DNA of 64,000 nt from Kineosporia sp. NBRC 101731 (GTDB taxonomy: Bacteria; Actinomycetota; Actinomycetes; Actinomycetales; Kineosporiaceae): NCBI RefSeq assembly GCF_030269305.1, contig NZ_BSTC01000016.1, forward strand, positions 105,453 through 169,452. The letters are read 5' to 3'. Below the pieces are notes generated by a model that did not search any database, was not told the origin of the DNA, and saw only the letters and a program-made list of their open reading frames with translations. Of the stretch, positions 33,052 through 41,566 are shown one piece after another. The position numbers and the translations under genes are program-made. Position 1 is the stretch's first letter. Each line of letters starts with the position of its first letter.

Positions 33052-35667
33052 ATGGGAAGCCCGAAATCTGCCGTCGACGGTCTCGAAGCCCGCTGGGGCG
33101 AGACCTGGGAGCGCGAAGGTACGTACCGGTTCGACCGGACCCGTGAGCGCGCCGAGATCTACTCCATCGACACGCCTCCGCCGACCGTATCGGGCTCCCT
33201 GCACGTCGGTCACGTCTTCAGTTACACGCAGACCGACACGATCGCCCGGTACCAGCGCATGTGCGGCCGCGAGGTGTTCTACCCGATGGGGTGGGACGAC
33301 AACGGCCTGCCCACCGAGCGCCGGGTGGAGAACTTCTACGGCATCCGCTGCGACCCGTCGGTTCCCTACGAGGAGTCGTTCACGCCTCCGGCCAAGGTGC
33401 CGTCCAAGCGCCAGGACTTCATCGCGGTCAGCCGCCGTAAGTTCGTCGAGTTCTGCGAAGAACTGACGGCGACCGACGAGAAGGTCTTCGAGCAGCTGTG
33501 GCGCACGCTCGGCCTGTCGGTCGACTGGTCGCTGACGTACTCCACGGTCTCGCAGAAGTCGCAGAAGATCAGCCAGCGCGCGTTCCTGCGCAACTTCGAG
33601 CGGGGTGAGGCGTACTCGTCCGAGGCGCCGAGCCTGTGGGACACCACGTTCCAGACCGCGGTCGCGCAGGCCGAGCTGGAAGACCGGGACCGCCCGGCCG
33701 CCTATCACGACCTGCGGTTCCACCGTGAGGGTGGCGAGGGCGTCACGATCTCGACCACGCGCCCGGAGCTGCTGGCCGCCTGTGTCGCGCTGGTCGCGCA
33801 CCCCGACGACGAGCGCTACCAGCCGCTGTTCGGCACCACGGTCACCACGCCGGTGTTCGGTGTCGAGGTGCCGATCGTCGCGCACCGCCTGGCCCAGATC
33901 GACAAGGGCACGGGTATCGCGATGATCTGTACATTCGGTGACCTCACCGACGTGATCTGGTGGCGTGAGCTGGAGCTGCCGACCCGCCCGATCGTCACCA
34001 AGACCGGCCGCATCACCTCGGAGACGCCGGCCTGGCTGACCACCGACGCGGGCCGTGAGGCCTTCGCCCAGATCGCCGGTAAATCGATGTTCGGGGCGCA
34101 GCAGTCCACGGTCGAGCTGTTGAAGGAGTCGGGCGATCTGCTGGCCGACCCGAAGCCGATCACGCACCCGGTCAAGTTCTTCGAGAAAGGTGACCGGCCG
34201 CTGGAGATCGTCACCAGCCGGCAGTGGTACATCCGCAACGGTGGGCGCTCCGAGCAGGTCCGCGACGACCTGATCGCGCGCGGCCAGGCCCTGGACTGGA
34301 CGCCGGAGCACATGCGGCACCGGTACGAGAACTGGGTCGAGGGCCTGAACGGCGACTGGCTGGTCTCCCGTCAGCGCTTCTTCGGTGTGCCGATCCCGCT
34401 GTGGTACCCGCTCGACGCCGACGGCGAGCCGCAGTACGACCAGCCGATCGTGCCCGGCGACGCGCAACTGCCGGTCGACCCGCAGTCGCACGTGCCGAAC
34501 GGATACACGGCCGAGCAGCGCAACCAGCCGGGCGGTTTCACCGGCGACCCGGACGTCATGGACACCTGGGCCACCTCGTCGCTGACCCCGCAGATCGCCA
34601 CCGGGTGGAGCGAGGACGACGACCTGTTCGCCCGTACCTTCCCGATGGACCTGCGCCCGCAGGGTCACGACATCATCCGGACCTGGCTGTTCTCCACCAT
34701 GGTCCGCAGCCACTACGAGCACGACTCGCTGCCGTGGACCCACACCAACCTGTCCGGGTGGATCCTCGACCCCGACCGCAAGAAGATGTCCAAGTCCAAG
34801 GGCAACGTCGTGGTCCCGAGCGACCTGCTGGAGCAGCACGGCGCCGACGCGGTGCGGTACTGGGCCAGCAGCGCCCGCCTCGGTGTCGACACCGCCTTCG
34901 ACCCGGGCCAGATGAAGATCGGCCGGCGCCTGGCGATGAAGGTGCTCAACGCGTCGAAGTTCGCGCTGGGCTTCGGTTCCGGCTCGGGCGTGGCTGAGGG
35001 CTCGATCACCGAGCCGGTCGACGAGGCCCTGCTGACGCAGCTCGTCGCGCTGGTCGAAGAGGCCACGAAGGCGTTCGAGGCGTACGACTACTCGAAGGCC
35101 CTGAAGCAGACCGAAGAGTTCTTCTGGCAGTTCTGCGACGACTACCTCGAGCTGGTCAAAGACCGTGCCTACGGTGAGGGCGAGGGTGCCGTCTCGGCCC
35201 AGACCACGCTGCGCACGGCGGTCTCCACGGTGCTGCGTCTGCTGGCGCCGTTCCTGCCGTACGTCACCGAAGAGGCCTGGTCGATGGCCACCCTCGAGAA
35301 TGGCCAGCGGCTGCCCGGTTTCGCCGGCGGCTCGATCCACCGGTCGGCCTGGCCCAGCCCGGTCGAGGTCCGCGACCTGCTGAAGAGTTCGGACGAGCCG
35401 GCCACCGGCGAGGTCTCGGTGCTCGTGGTCGCCGCCGACGTGCTCCGCCAGATCCGCAAGGCCAAGTCCGACGCCAAGAAGTCGGTGCGTTCGGAGGTGG
35501 AGAAGGTCGTGGTCCACGACACCACGGCCCGCATCACCGCCGTCCAGGCCGTGCTCGGTGACCTGAAGGCCGCCGGCACCGTGGCCGAGCTGACCACGGT
35601 CGCAGTGGACGAGGCCGACGCCAAGGTCGAGGTCACCCTCAAGGAGACCGAGCCCACCGCCGGCTGA
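33052..35667 (+). CDS. valS: Valyl-tRNA synthetase
   Basis: The 871-residue product has the class I HIGH-type motif in PPTVSGSLHVGHVFSYTQTD, the editing (CP1) domain (ISTTRPELLAACVALVAHP, IDKGTGIAMICTF), the DVMDTWATSS region, KMSKS (DRKKMSKSKGNV) and an anticodon-binding helical domain ending in a short coiled coil. It charges tRNA-Val with valine in the cytoplasm. The length fits the shorter actinobacterial form rather than the approximately 950-residue E. coli enzyme. ATG at 33052 follows GAAGG. It is monocistronic with a clear terminator. Confidence 0.96.
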   Translation: MGSPKSAVDGLEARWGETWEREGTYRFDRTRERAEIYSIDTPPPTVSGSLHVGHVFSYTQTDTIARYQRMCGREVFYPMGWDDNGLPTERRVENFYGIRCDPSVPYEESFTPPAKVPSKRQDFIAVSRRKFVEFCEELTATDEKVFEQLWRTLGLSVDWSLTYSTVSQKSQKISQRAFLRNFERGEAYSSEAPSLWDTTFQTAVAQAELEDRDRPAAYHDLRFHREGGEGVTISTTRPELLAACVALVAHPDDERYQPLFGTTVTTPVFGVEVPIVAHRLAQIDKGTGIAMICTFGDLTDVIWWRELELPTRPIVTKTGRITSETPAWLTTDAGREAFAQIAGKSMFGAQQSTVELLKESGDLLADPKPITHPVKFFEKGDRPLEIVTSRQWYIRNGGRSEQVRDDLIARGQALDWTPEHMRHRYENWVEGLNGDWLVSRQRFFGVPIPLWYPLDADGEPQYDQPIVPGDAQLPVDPQSHVPNGYTAEQRNQPGGFTGDPDVMDTWATSSLTPQIATGWSEDDDLFARTFPMDLRPQGHDIIRTWLFSTMVRSHYEHDSLPWTHTNLSGWILDPDRKKMSKSKGNVVVPSDLLEQHGADAVRYWASSARLGVDTAFDPGQMKIGRRLAMKVLNASKFALGFGSGSGVAEGSITEPVDEALLTQLVALVEEATKAFEAYDYSKALKQTEEFFWQFCDDYLELVKDRAYGEGEGAVSAQTTLRTAVSTVLRLLAPFLPYVTEEAWSMATLENGQRLPGFAGGSIHRSAWPSPVEVRDLLKSSDEPATGEVSVLVVAADVLRQIRKAKSDAKKSVRSEVEKVVVHDTTARITAVQAVLGDLKAAGTVAELTTVAVDEADAKVEVTLKETEPTAG

Positions 35668-35708
35668 CCCCACCCGGGCCTCATCACCCGGCTGAACCCC
35701 GCAACGGC

Positions 35709-35753
35709 CGAAGGGCCGGTACCGACCTGTCACGGGTCGGCACCGGCCCTTCG
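35709..35753 (+). terminator. Terminator of valS
   Basis: The stem CGAAGGGCCGGT-A-CCGACC pairs with GGTCGGC-ACCGGCCCTTCG around a 7-nt loop. It lies 41 bp behind the stop codon and ends in TCGTCGTG rather than a pure T-run. Confidence 0.8.
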
Positions 35754-35826
35754 TCGTGTCCTGTCCGGTCCTGCCTTGTCCTGTCCCGCCTGGTCGCCGA
35801 GCTGAGCCGCGGCCCCATACCTTGTC

Positions 35827-35938
35827 CGTGATCATGCAGATCCCCCAGCCTTCGGCCGGGAGGTGCCCCCACTCTCCGGCGTTCTAGAACTCTGCGGCCG
35901 AGAGTTCTAGAACTCTGGGGAGGTTTTGCATGATCACG
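35827..35938 (-). repeat. Intergenic hairpin repeat family, copy 1 (inverted, with insert)
   Basis: This copy has the outer arm CGTGATCATGCA, two GTTCTAGAAC units spaced by 13 bp and the other arm GGGGAGGTTTTGCATGATCACG. Its flanks (CCTTGTC on the left, GAAGGTTGGGG on the right) are those of copies 2 and 3 in reverse, so it is inverted relative to them. About 29 bp of extra sequence (CCAGCCTTCGGCCGGGAGG and neighbours) interrupts the left arm. The rest of the 35668-36066 gap holds the valS terminator and a C-rich stretch without a gene. Confidence 0.9.
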
Positions 35939-36066
35939 GAAGGTTGGGGGGCGGGCGTTGGCATGCCCACGTCAGGCCTCCTCCACCTCCTCCCCAGGCC
36001 TTCTCCACCCTGATCTCCACCCCTGGGTCCAGGTGTTCCGGGGCGCTGAACAGCAAGCTTGAGCAC

Positions 36067-36591
36067 ATGACAGCGACTCAGTGGATCACCGACATCGCCC
36101 TTCTCCTCGTCGTCTTCCGGCAGCTGCGGGAGAGCCGGCTCGACCTGAAGAGTTTCCTTCTGCCGCTGGGCATCGTGAGTTTCGTGGCGCATCAGTACCT
36201 GAGCTCGGTACCGACCGACGGTAACGACCTGGTCCTGGTCGGGGTGCTGATCGCGATCGGCGCGGTGCTCGGGATCGTCGGGGGGATCTACACCCGGGTG
36301 CGGGCCGTGGGGGAGCACGTGCTGATCAAGGCCGGCGTGGTCTCGGCGCTGCTGTGGGTGCTGGGGATGGGGTCGCGGATGACCTTCCAGCTGTGGAGCG
36401 AGCACGGGGGCGCGGACAGCATCGCGCGGTTCAGCGTCGCCCACTCCATCACCAGCGACCAGGCCTGGGTGGCGGCGTTCGTGCTGATGGCGCTCACCGA
36501 GGTGGTCACCCGGCTGGGCACGATCTACCTGCGCTCGCGGATGGTGCAGACCTCCACACCGCTGGTCCGGGTGCCGGCCCGGGCTGCCTGA
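36067..36591 (+). CDS. Small integral membrane protein (DUF1453-like)
   Basis: The 174-residue product has four or five membrane segments (ITDIALLLVVF, FLLPLGIVSFVAHQYL, LVLVGVLIAIGAVLGIVGGI, ALLWVLGMGSRM, WVAAFVLMALTEVV). The pattern suits the DUF1453/CcdC-like group of bacterial membrane proteins. The function is not known. ATG at 36067 is preceded by a weak GAG site. Its stop is followed after two bases by the sensor-kinase GTG, so it belongs to the same transcription unit and might act as an accessory membrane part of that system. Confidence 0.6.
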   Translation: MTATQWITDIALLLVVFRQLRESRLDLKSFLLPLGIVSFVAHQYLSSVPTDGNDLVLVGVLIAIGAVLGIVGGIYTRVRAVGEHVLIKAGVVSALLWVLGMGSRMTFQLWSEHGGADSIARFSVAHSITSDQAWVAAFVLMALTEVVTRLGTIYLRSRMVQTSTPLVRVPARAA

Positions 36592-36593
36592 CC

Positions 36594-37763
36594 GTGCGTT
36601 ATGGTCTGGGCGTGCCGGTGCCCCAGATCGAGACACCGGCCGCCCCGAACCAGATCCTGCAGGTGGTGGCCAGCGCGGCGATCATCACCTCGGCCCTGGC
36701 CACGGTCCGCCCACTCGGTACCTCCGGATGGGCGCTGGCCGCCGCGATCCTGCTCCCGCTGAACTGCCTGTTCCTGGCCCTGCGTCATCTGCCCGCCCGG
36801 GTTCTGCCCGACCGGCCGGCCGTGATCTGGCTGGTGGTGGCGGCATTCGCGGTCGCCGCGCTGATGGCCGCCGCGGGTGAGGGCACGGCCTATCTCTTCG
36901 CCTACTTCCTCGCCGGGCACGCCGGGCTACGGCTGCAGGCCCGCCCGGCGGCCCTCGTCGCGATCCTGATCGGGTGCCTCACCGCCCTGGTGCTGCTCAC
37001 CGGGATCGGGCCCGGAGGCAGCGAGATCCCCTGGCTGGTGGGTCTTACCACCGGGCTGCCGGTCCTGATCGGCATGGTGAACCGGTCGCACCGCCAGGCC
37101 CTGAGCTCCGCCCTGGAAGCGGCCCGGTCGTCCGAACGGGCCGCGAGGGCCGAGGCCCGGTCGGTGCTGCTGGCCGAGCGGGCCCGGATCGCCCGGGACG
37201 TGCACGACGTGCTCGCGCACTCGCTGGCCGGGGTGAACATGCAGCTGGAACTGGCCGACGCATTGCTCGATACCGGCGATCTGGAACGGGTGCGCGCGGC
37301 CACCGATCGGGCCCACAGCCTGGTGAAAGAGAGCCTGCAACAAGCGCAGTGGACGGTGCACGCGCTGCGCGAGGACACTCTGCCGCTGCTCGACAGCCTG
37401 ACGGCGATGCTCGACTCCTCCGGCCATCACGACGCCCTCATGGTCACCGGCGAGGTGCGCGAGATACCGGCCGCCGCCGTGCAGAACCTGCTGCGGATCG
37501 CACAGGAGGCCCTGACCAACGCCGCCCGTCACGCCCCGGGAGGGCCCGTGCACCTGGAACTTGACCACCGGCCGGGCGAGATCGCCCTGACGGTCACGAA
37601 CGGGCCTGCTACCAGGGCGATCACGAACGGCACAAGCAGTGGGATGGGTTTGGTGGGCATGCGTGAGCGGGTGGCGCTCCTGCGGGGGACGCTCACGGCG
37701 GGGCCGGTCACCGACGGCACCGACGCGGGTGGCTGGCAGGTCGCGGCCGTGGTGCCGGCATGA
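36594..37763 (+). CDS. Two-component sensor histidine kinase (NarL-partner, HisKA_3 type)
   Basis: The 389-residue product has about five to six membrane helices (residues 15-165), a short coiled coil (RSSERAARAEARSVLLAERA) and the HisKA_3 phosphoacceptor RIARDVHDVLAHSLAG. The ATPase domain has LLRIAQEALTNAARHAPG and a G-box SGMGLVGMRERVALL. Signal input is through the membrane part, with no extracellular sensor domain. Start is GTG at 36594 or 36612. It overlaps the response-regulator gene by 4 nt (ATGA), so the two form a pair. Confidence 0.9.
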   Translation: MRYGLGVPVPQIETPAAPNQILQVVASAAIITSALATVRPLGTSGWALAAAILLPLNCLFLALRHLPARVLPDRPAVIWLVVAAFAVAALMAAAGEGTAYLFAYFLAGHAGLRLQARPAALVAILIGCLTALVLLTGIGPGGSEIPWLVGLTTGLPVLIGMVNRSHRQALSSALEAARSSERAARAEARSVLLAERARIARDVHDVLAHSLAGVNMQLELADALLDTGDLERVRAATDRAHSLVKESLQQAQWTVHALREDTLPLLDSLTAMLDSSGHHDALMVTGEVREIPAAAVQNLLRIAQEALTNAARHAPGGPVHLELDHRPGEIALTVTNGPATRAITNGTSSGMGLVGMRERVALLRGTLTAGPVTDGTDAGGWQVAAVVPA

Positions 37764-38404
37764 GCGCGATCCGGGTGGTGGTGGCCGACGACCAGGCCGC
37801 CGTGCGGGAACCGCTGGCGGCGGTGCTCGACCTGTCGGACGACATCGACGTGGTGGCCGCGGTCGCCGACGGTGCGCAGGTGCTTCAGATCCTGGCCCGG
37901 GAACCGGTCGACGTGGTGCTGATGGATCTGCGGATGCCCGGCCTGGACGGGATCGAGACCACCCGCCGGCTGAGCGAGGAGTACCCGGACGTCGCCGTGG
38001 TCGTCCTGACCACGTTCGCCGACGACGAGTCGATCCTCGCGGCGCTGAGCGCCGGGGCACGGGGTTACCTGACCAAGAACTCGGGTCGGCAAGACATCAC
38101 GCGCGCCATTCGCGCGGCCTCCGCCGGCCAGTCCGTGCTCGACCGGGCTGTCCAGGACCGACTGCTGGCGAGCGTCCGCAAGGCTGTGCAGACCACCGAA
38201 CCCGAGGTGCCCGCCGACCTGACCCCGCGCGAACGCGAGGTCTTCGCCGCGATCGGCCTGGGGCTCTCGAACCGTGGCATCGCCGAGAAACTCTTCATCA
38301 GCGAGGCCACGGTCAAGACCCACATCAACAACCTGTTCGCCAAGGCCGGTATCCGCGACCGGGCCGAGGCGGTGCGCCGGGCGATCAGCGCGGGACTCGC
38401 CTAG
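37760..38404 (+). CDS. NarL/FixJ-family response regulator
   Basis: The 214-residue product has a receiver domain with VVVADDQAAVREPL, the phosphorylated Asp in VDVVLMDLRMPGLDG and the Lys in GYLTKNSG. The C-terminal LuxR-type helix-turn-helix contains LTPREREVFAAIGLGLSNRG and FISEATVKTHINNLFAKAGI. Phosphorylation by the overlapping kinase gene's product should let it bind DNA and control targets unknown here, perhaps the membrane-protein gene upstream. Its end overlaps the convergent Nudix gene by 4 bp. Confidence 0.94.
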   Translation: MSAIRVVVADDQAAVREPLAAVLDLSDDIDVVAAVADGAQVLQILAREPVDVVLMDLRMPGLDGIETTRRLSEEYPDVAVVVLTTFADDESILAALSAGARGYLTKNSGRQDITRAIRAASAGQSVLDRAVQDRLLASVRKAVQTTEPEVPADLTPREREVFAAIGLGLSNRGIAEKLFISEATVKTHINNLFAKAGIRDRAEAVRRAISAGLA

Positions 38405-38880
38405 GGCGTGAGCTTGGCGCGGAGAGTCGCCAGGATCGATCCCTGGCTCTTGACCAGCTTCGTCGCGGCGGTGTCGAGGTCGAACCAGCCGGCCCGGTCC
38501 ATCTCCGGGAACTCCTGGATGTTGCCCGAACCGCGCGGCCACTCCATCTCGAAGAGGTTGCTGGAGAAGGTGGAGACGTCGTGGTCACCGTGCACCGCGA
38601 ACGTCGTGATCACCTTTCCGCTGGATGTTTTCGTGTCGCCCAGCTCCAGGTAGGGCCCTTCCGGGGAGGGCGAGCCCATCTCTTCGTGAAACTCCCGCCG
38701 GGCCGCGGTCAGGGCGTCTTCCCCGGGCTCGAACAAGCCCTTGGGGATCGACCAGGCGTGATCTTCCTTGTGCGCCCACAGCGGCCCGCCCATGTGCGCG
38801 ATCAGCACCTCCAGATCGCCGTTCGGGTCGAACCGGTAGACCAGCATTGCCGCGCTTCTCGTCACCACGGGCAGCATCAT
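38401..38880 (-). CDS. Nudix hydrolase
   Basis: The 159-residue product contains the full Nudix box GLFEPGEDALTAARREFHEE followed by MG, preceded by WSIPKG. The architecture is similar to NUDIX domains of the diadenosine-polyphosphate/MutT type. It hydrolyses a nucleoside diphosphate linked to another moiety; the substrate is not predictable. Two adjacent ATGs (38880, 38877) can start it. It lies 41 bp behind the GNAT gene on the same strand. Confidence 0.92.
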   Translation of the reverse strand: MMLPVVTRSAAMLVYRFDPNGDLEVLIAHMGGPLWAHKEDHAWSIPKGLFEPGEDALTAARREFHEEMGSPSPEGPYLELGDTKTSSGKVITTFAVHGDHDVSTFSSNLFEMEWPRGSGNIQEFPEMDRAGWFDLDTAATKLVKSQGSILATLRAKLTP

Positions 38881-38921
38881 GCCCGACCGGGCCCCCGGAA
38901 CGGTGCCCCGACGCCCGGCGT

Positions 38922-39632
38922 TCAGCTCCTGCGCACGTACCAGCAACCCGTGGACACCGTGCGATAACCCAGCCGCTCGTACAGCGACCGGGCCGGCGGC
39001 GTCGACACCAGCACGGCGGGAAGATCCGGCCGGGCGACGAGCATCGACGTCAGCAGCGTGGCCCCCAGCCCCGACCCCCGGTGCTGAGGCAGGCTGGCCA
39101 GCCAGTAGGCGCCCAGGCAGTGGCCGTCGTCGTAGCTGACCCCGGCGGCCACCGGATCGCCGTCCCGCAGGGCGAGCCAGGTCTGCCAGCCCGGCCGGTC
39201 CAGTACGTGCGGCGGGAAGAGCTGTCCGGGCTGCAATTCGGGCCGGGGGAAACCGTCGATGATCACGCGGTCGGCCCGGGCCAGGTCGGTCCCGTTCGAG
39301 ACCTGGACGACCTGTGCGCCCGGCCTCACCTCGACCGGTCCGGCCGGCCGGGTCATCACCGGGAGCGGGATCATCCGCACACCCTCCGGCATCCGCACAC
39401 CGCCGACGCCGAACGGGTCCCAGATCGCGTTGCGCGCTCCCTGCACCGGGGTGTCGAGCAGGTCCTCGATCCGGTCCGGTGACAACGGCCTGCGGGTGTT
39501 GATCTCGGCGCCGCTCGTGGTCAGCCGCGAGAACACGTCGTCATCGTCGGGCAGTCCGGCCGTGGGCAGATCCATCGCGCTCCAGCGGGCCGCGGTGTTC
39601 GCGGCGTGCAGCCAGACAGCGGTGTCGCTCAT
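38922..39632 (-). CDS. GNAT-family N-acetyltransferase
   Basis: The 236-residue product has a variable N-terminal half and a C-terminal GNAT fold: VAAGVSYDDGHCLGAYWLAS, the acetyl-CoA loop LPQHRGSGLGATLLTSML and the ending SLYERLGYRTVSTGCWYV. ATG at 39632 follows AAGGA. The substrate is unknown. It is divergent from the spermidine-synthase-like gene and upstream of the Nudix gene, probably in one transcript with it. Confidence 0.87.
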   Translation of the reverse strand: MSDTAVWLHAANTAARWSAMDLPTAGLPDDDDVFSRLTTSGAEINTRRPLSPDRIEDLLDTPVQGARNAIWDPFGVGGVRMPEGVRMIPLPVMTRPAGPVEVRPGAQVVQVSNGTDLARADRVIIDGFPRPELQPGQLFPPHVLDRPGWQTWLALRDGDPVAAGVSYDDGHCLGAYWLASLPQHRGSGLGATLLTSMLVARPDLPAVLVSTPPARSLYERLGYRTVSTGCWYVRRS

Positions 39633-39790
39633 GGTGCGTGGTTCCTTCTCATCAATGGTGGACGTCGGTGAGCGCCGCTGTGGGCGGCTCACGGGCGGCT
39701 TCGGTGGGCCTCCAGGATCGCGTGGGTTCGGTGTTGTCCGTTCACTGGGGCATGATCGGGTGCGTGGGATCTCGGAACACGGTGCGGCGG

Positions 39791-40630
39791 ATGGATGCGC
39801 ACGCCCGGAAACAGGTGGACCAGGGAACGGCCGAGATCGTGCCCGACCCCGAGCGCCCGGACTCGTTCACGCTGCTGGTGGAGGGCACGGCCCAGTCGCA
39901 CGTCGACCTGGCCGACCCCGCGCGGCTGGACTTCGAGTACATGCGCTGGCTGGGGTTCCTCATCGACGTCATCGGTGAGGGGGCCGGGCAGCCGATCAAC
40001 GTGCTGCACCTGGGTGGGGGAGCGTGGACCCTGCCGCGCTACATCGCCCACACCCGGCCCGGCTCCCGCCAGCGCGTGGTCGAGATCGACGAGCCCCTGA
40101 TCGAATTCGTGCGGGAGCACCTGCCCCTGCCGAAGAACGCGAACATCCGGGTGCGGGGCGGCGACGCCCGCGAGGTGCTCACCGGACTGACCGACGACAG
40201 CGTCGACCTGATGATCGTCGACGTGTTCTCCGGAGCCCGGATCCCCGCCCACCTGACCTCCGCCGAGTTCGTCGCGCAGGCGGCGCGGGTGCTGCGGCCG
40301 GGCGGGATCTACGCGGCGAACCTGGCCGACGGTCCGGGCCTGCACTTCGCCCGCAGCCAGGTGGTCACCGCGCAGACGGTGTTCACCACCACCGCGATCG
40401 TGGCCCAGCCCCCGGTGCTGCGCGGCCGCCGCTTCGGGAACCTGGTGCTGGTCGCGGGAAACCACAGCCTGCCACTGCCGATCCTGGCCCGGCGCACCGC
40501 CTCCGACGTGTTCGCCGCCCGGGTACTGGCGGGCAGCGACCTGGAGAAGTTCGTGGCCGGCGCCCAGCCGACCACCGACGACTTCGCCCAAGCCTCCCCG
40601 GAACCCCCGACGGGCCTGCTGAAGGGCTGA
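39791..40630 (+). CDS. Spermidine synthase-like methyltransferase-fold protein
   Basis: The 279-residue product has the Rossmann core of spermidine synthases: INVLHLGGGAWTLPRYIAHT (nucleotide loop), VVEIDEPLIEFVREHL (acidic residue at strand 2), GGDAREVL and LMIVDVFSGARIPAHLTSAE. The actinobacterial stand-alone forms are often annotated as spermidine synthase but may be methyltransferases. The aminopropyl-transfer Asp region is replaced by DVFSGAR, so polyamine synthesis is uncertain. ATG at 39752 could add 13 residues. Confidence 0.8.
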   Translation: MDAHARKQVDQGTAEIVPDPERPDSFTLLVEGTAQSHVDLADPARLDFEYMRWLGFLIDVIGEGAGQPINVLHLGGGAWTLPRYIAHTRPGSRQRVVEIDEPLIEFVREHLPLPKNANIRVRGGDAREVLTGLTDDSVDLMIVDVFSGARIPAHLTSAEFVAQAARVLRPGGIYAANLADGPGLHFARSQVVTAQTVFTTTAIVAQPPVLRGRRFGNLVLVAGNHSLPLPILARRTASDVFAARVLAGSDLEKFVAGAQPTTDDFAQASPEPPTGLLKG

Positions 40631-40660
40631 CTGTCGGCCCGAGAGCACCCCCCAACCTTC

Positions 40661-40743
40661 CGTGATCATGCAAAACCTCCCCAGGGTTCTAGAACTGTGC
40701 AGTCAAGAGTTCTAGAACGCCGGGGAGGATTTGCATGATCACG
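40661..40743 (+). repeat. Intergenic hairpin repeat family, copy 2
   Basis: This 83-bp element has outer arms CGTGATCATGCAAAACCTCC and the near-exact reverse complement, inner palindromes GTTCTAGAAC at 40686-40695 and 40709-40718, and a 13-nt loop between them. The flanks CCCCAACCTTC and AACAAGG match copy 3. It fills the gap between two convergent genes and can form a stem of about 35 bp in DNA or RNA. Confidence 0.93.
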
Positions 40744-40760
40744 AACAAGGAAGAGAGGGG

Positions 40761-41540
40761 TTAGAGGGGTTGCCAGGTGGGGCGGTTCGCCCAGATGTCG
40801 GCGTAGTACTCGCGCAGCCGCAGCCCGGCCGCAGCCTCCTCGTCGAGCAGCACCGTGGCGTGACGGTGCAGCTGCACGACGGACGCCGGGCAGGACGCCG
40901 ACAGCGGGCCCTCGAGCGCCGCGGCCACGGCGTCGGCCTTCCCGGCGCCGCCGGCCAGCATCAGCAGGTGGCGGCTGCGCCCGATCGTGCCCAGGCCCTG
41001 CGTGAGTACGTGCTTCGGTACCTCGTCGAGGGAGTTGAAGAACCGCGCATTGTCTTGCCGGGTGCGGGCGTTCAGGGTTTTCGGGCGGGTCAGCGAGGTC
41101 AGGGCCGAACCGGGCTCGTTGAAGGCGATGTGCCCGTTCGAGCCGATCCCGGCGATCTGCACGTCGATGCCGCCGGCGTCGATGATGGCCTGCTCGTAGC
41201 GCTCGCACTCGGCGATCAGGTCGGTCGCCGTGCCGTCGGGGCCGTGCACCGAGCCGGCCGGGATGTCGAGCGGCTCGGTGACCTCCCGCTGGATCACGGC
41301 GGCGTAGCGCTCGGGGTGGCCGGCGGGCAGACCCACGTACTCGTCGAGCATGAAGGCCCGGGCGTGAGCGAAGTTCAGGCCGCCCTTGTGCCGGCGCGTC
41401 AGCTCTTCGTACAGCGGGCCGGGAGTGGAGCCGGTGGCCAGGCCCAGTACCGGGTCGGGCCGGCGGGTGACCAGCTGCTCGATGATGTCGGCGGCCAGCG
41501 AGGCGGTGTCGGTGGCGGTGGGCAGAACAATGACTTCCAT
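40761..41540 (-). CDS. nagB: Glucosamine-6-phosphate deaminase
   Basis: The 259-residue product has LGLATGSTPGPLYEEL, the active-site stretch LDEYVGLPAGHPERYAAV, GIGSNGHIAFNEPGS and the ending typical of NagB. It converts glucosamine-6-phosphate to fructose-6-phosphate and ammonia in the cytoplasm, feeding amino sugars into glycolysis. It is the last gene of the operon with the ROK kinase 26 bp upstream and NagZ before that. Its shortness compared with E. coli NagB (266) is within the family range. Confidence 0.95.
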   Translation of the reverse strand: MEVIVLPTATDTASLAADIIEQLVTRRPDPVLGLATGSTPGPLYEELTRRHKGGLNFAHARAFMLDEYVGLPAGHPERYAAVIQREVTEPLDIPAGSVHGPDGTATDLIAECERYEQAIIDAGGIDVQIAGIGSNGHIAFNEPGSALTSLTRPKTLNARTRQDNARFFNSLDEVPKHVLTQGLGTIGRSRHLLMLAGGAGKADAVAAALEGPLSASCPASVVQLHRHATVLLDEEAAAGLRLREYYADIWANRPTWQPL

Positions 41541-41566
41541 CAGACCGGGGTCCTCTTCAACGCGAT

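Noticed and set aside
32269..35835. A 1188-codon open frame on the minus strand across valS
   Set aside because: It is antisense to valS with Arg/Gly/Asp/His-rich composition typical of shadow frames in high-GC DNA. Only its last 228 codons (32269-32955) form a real gene.
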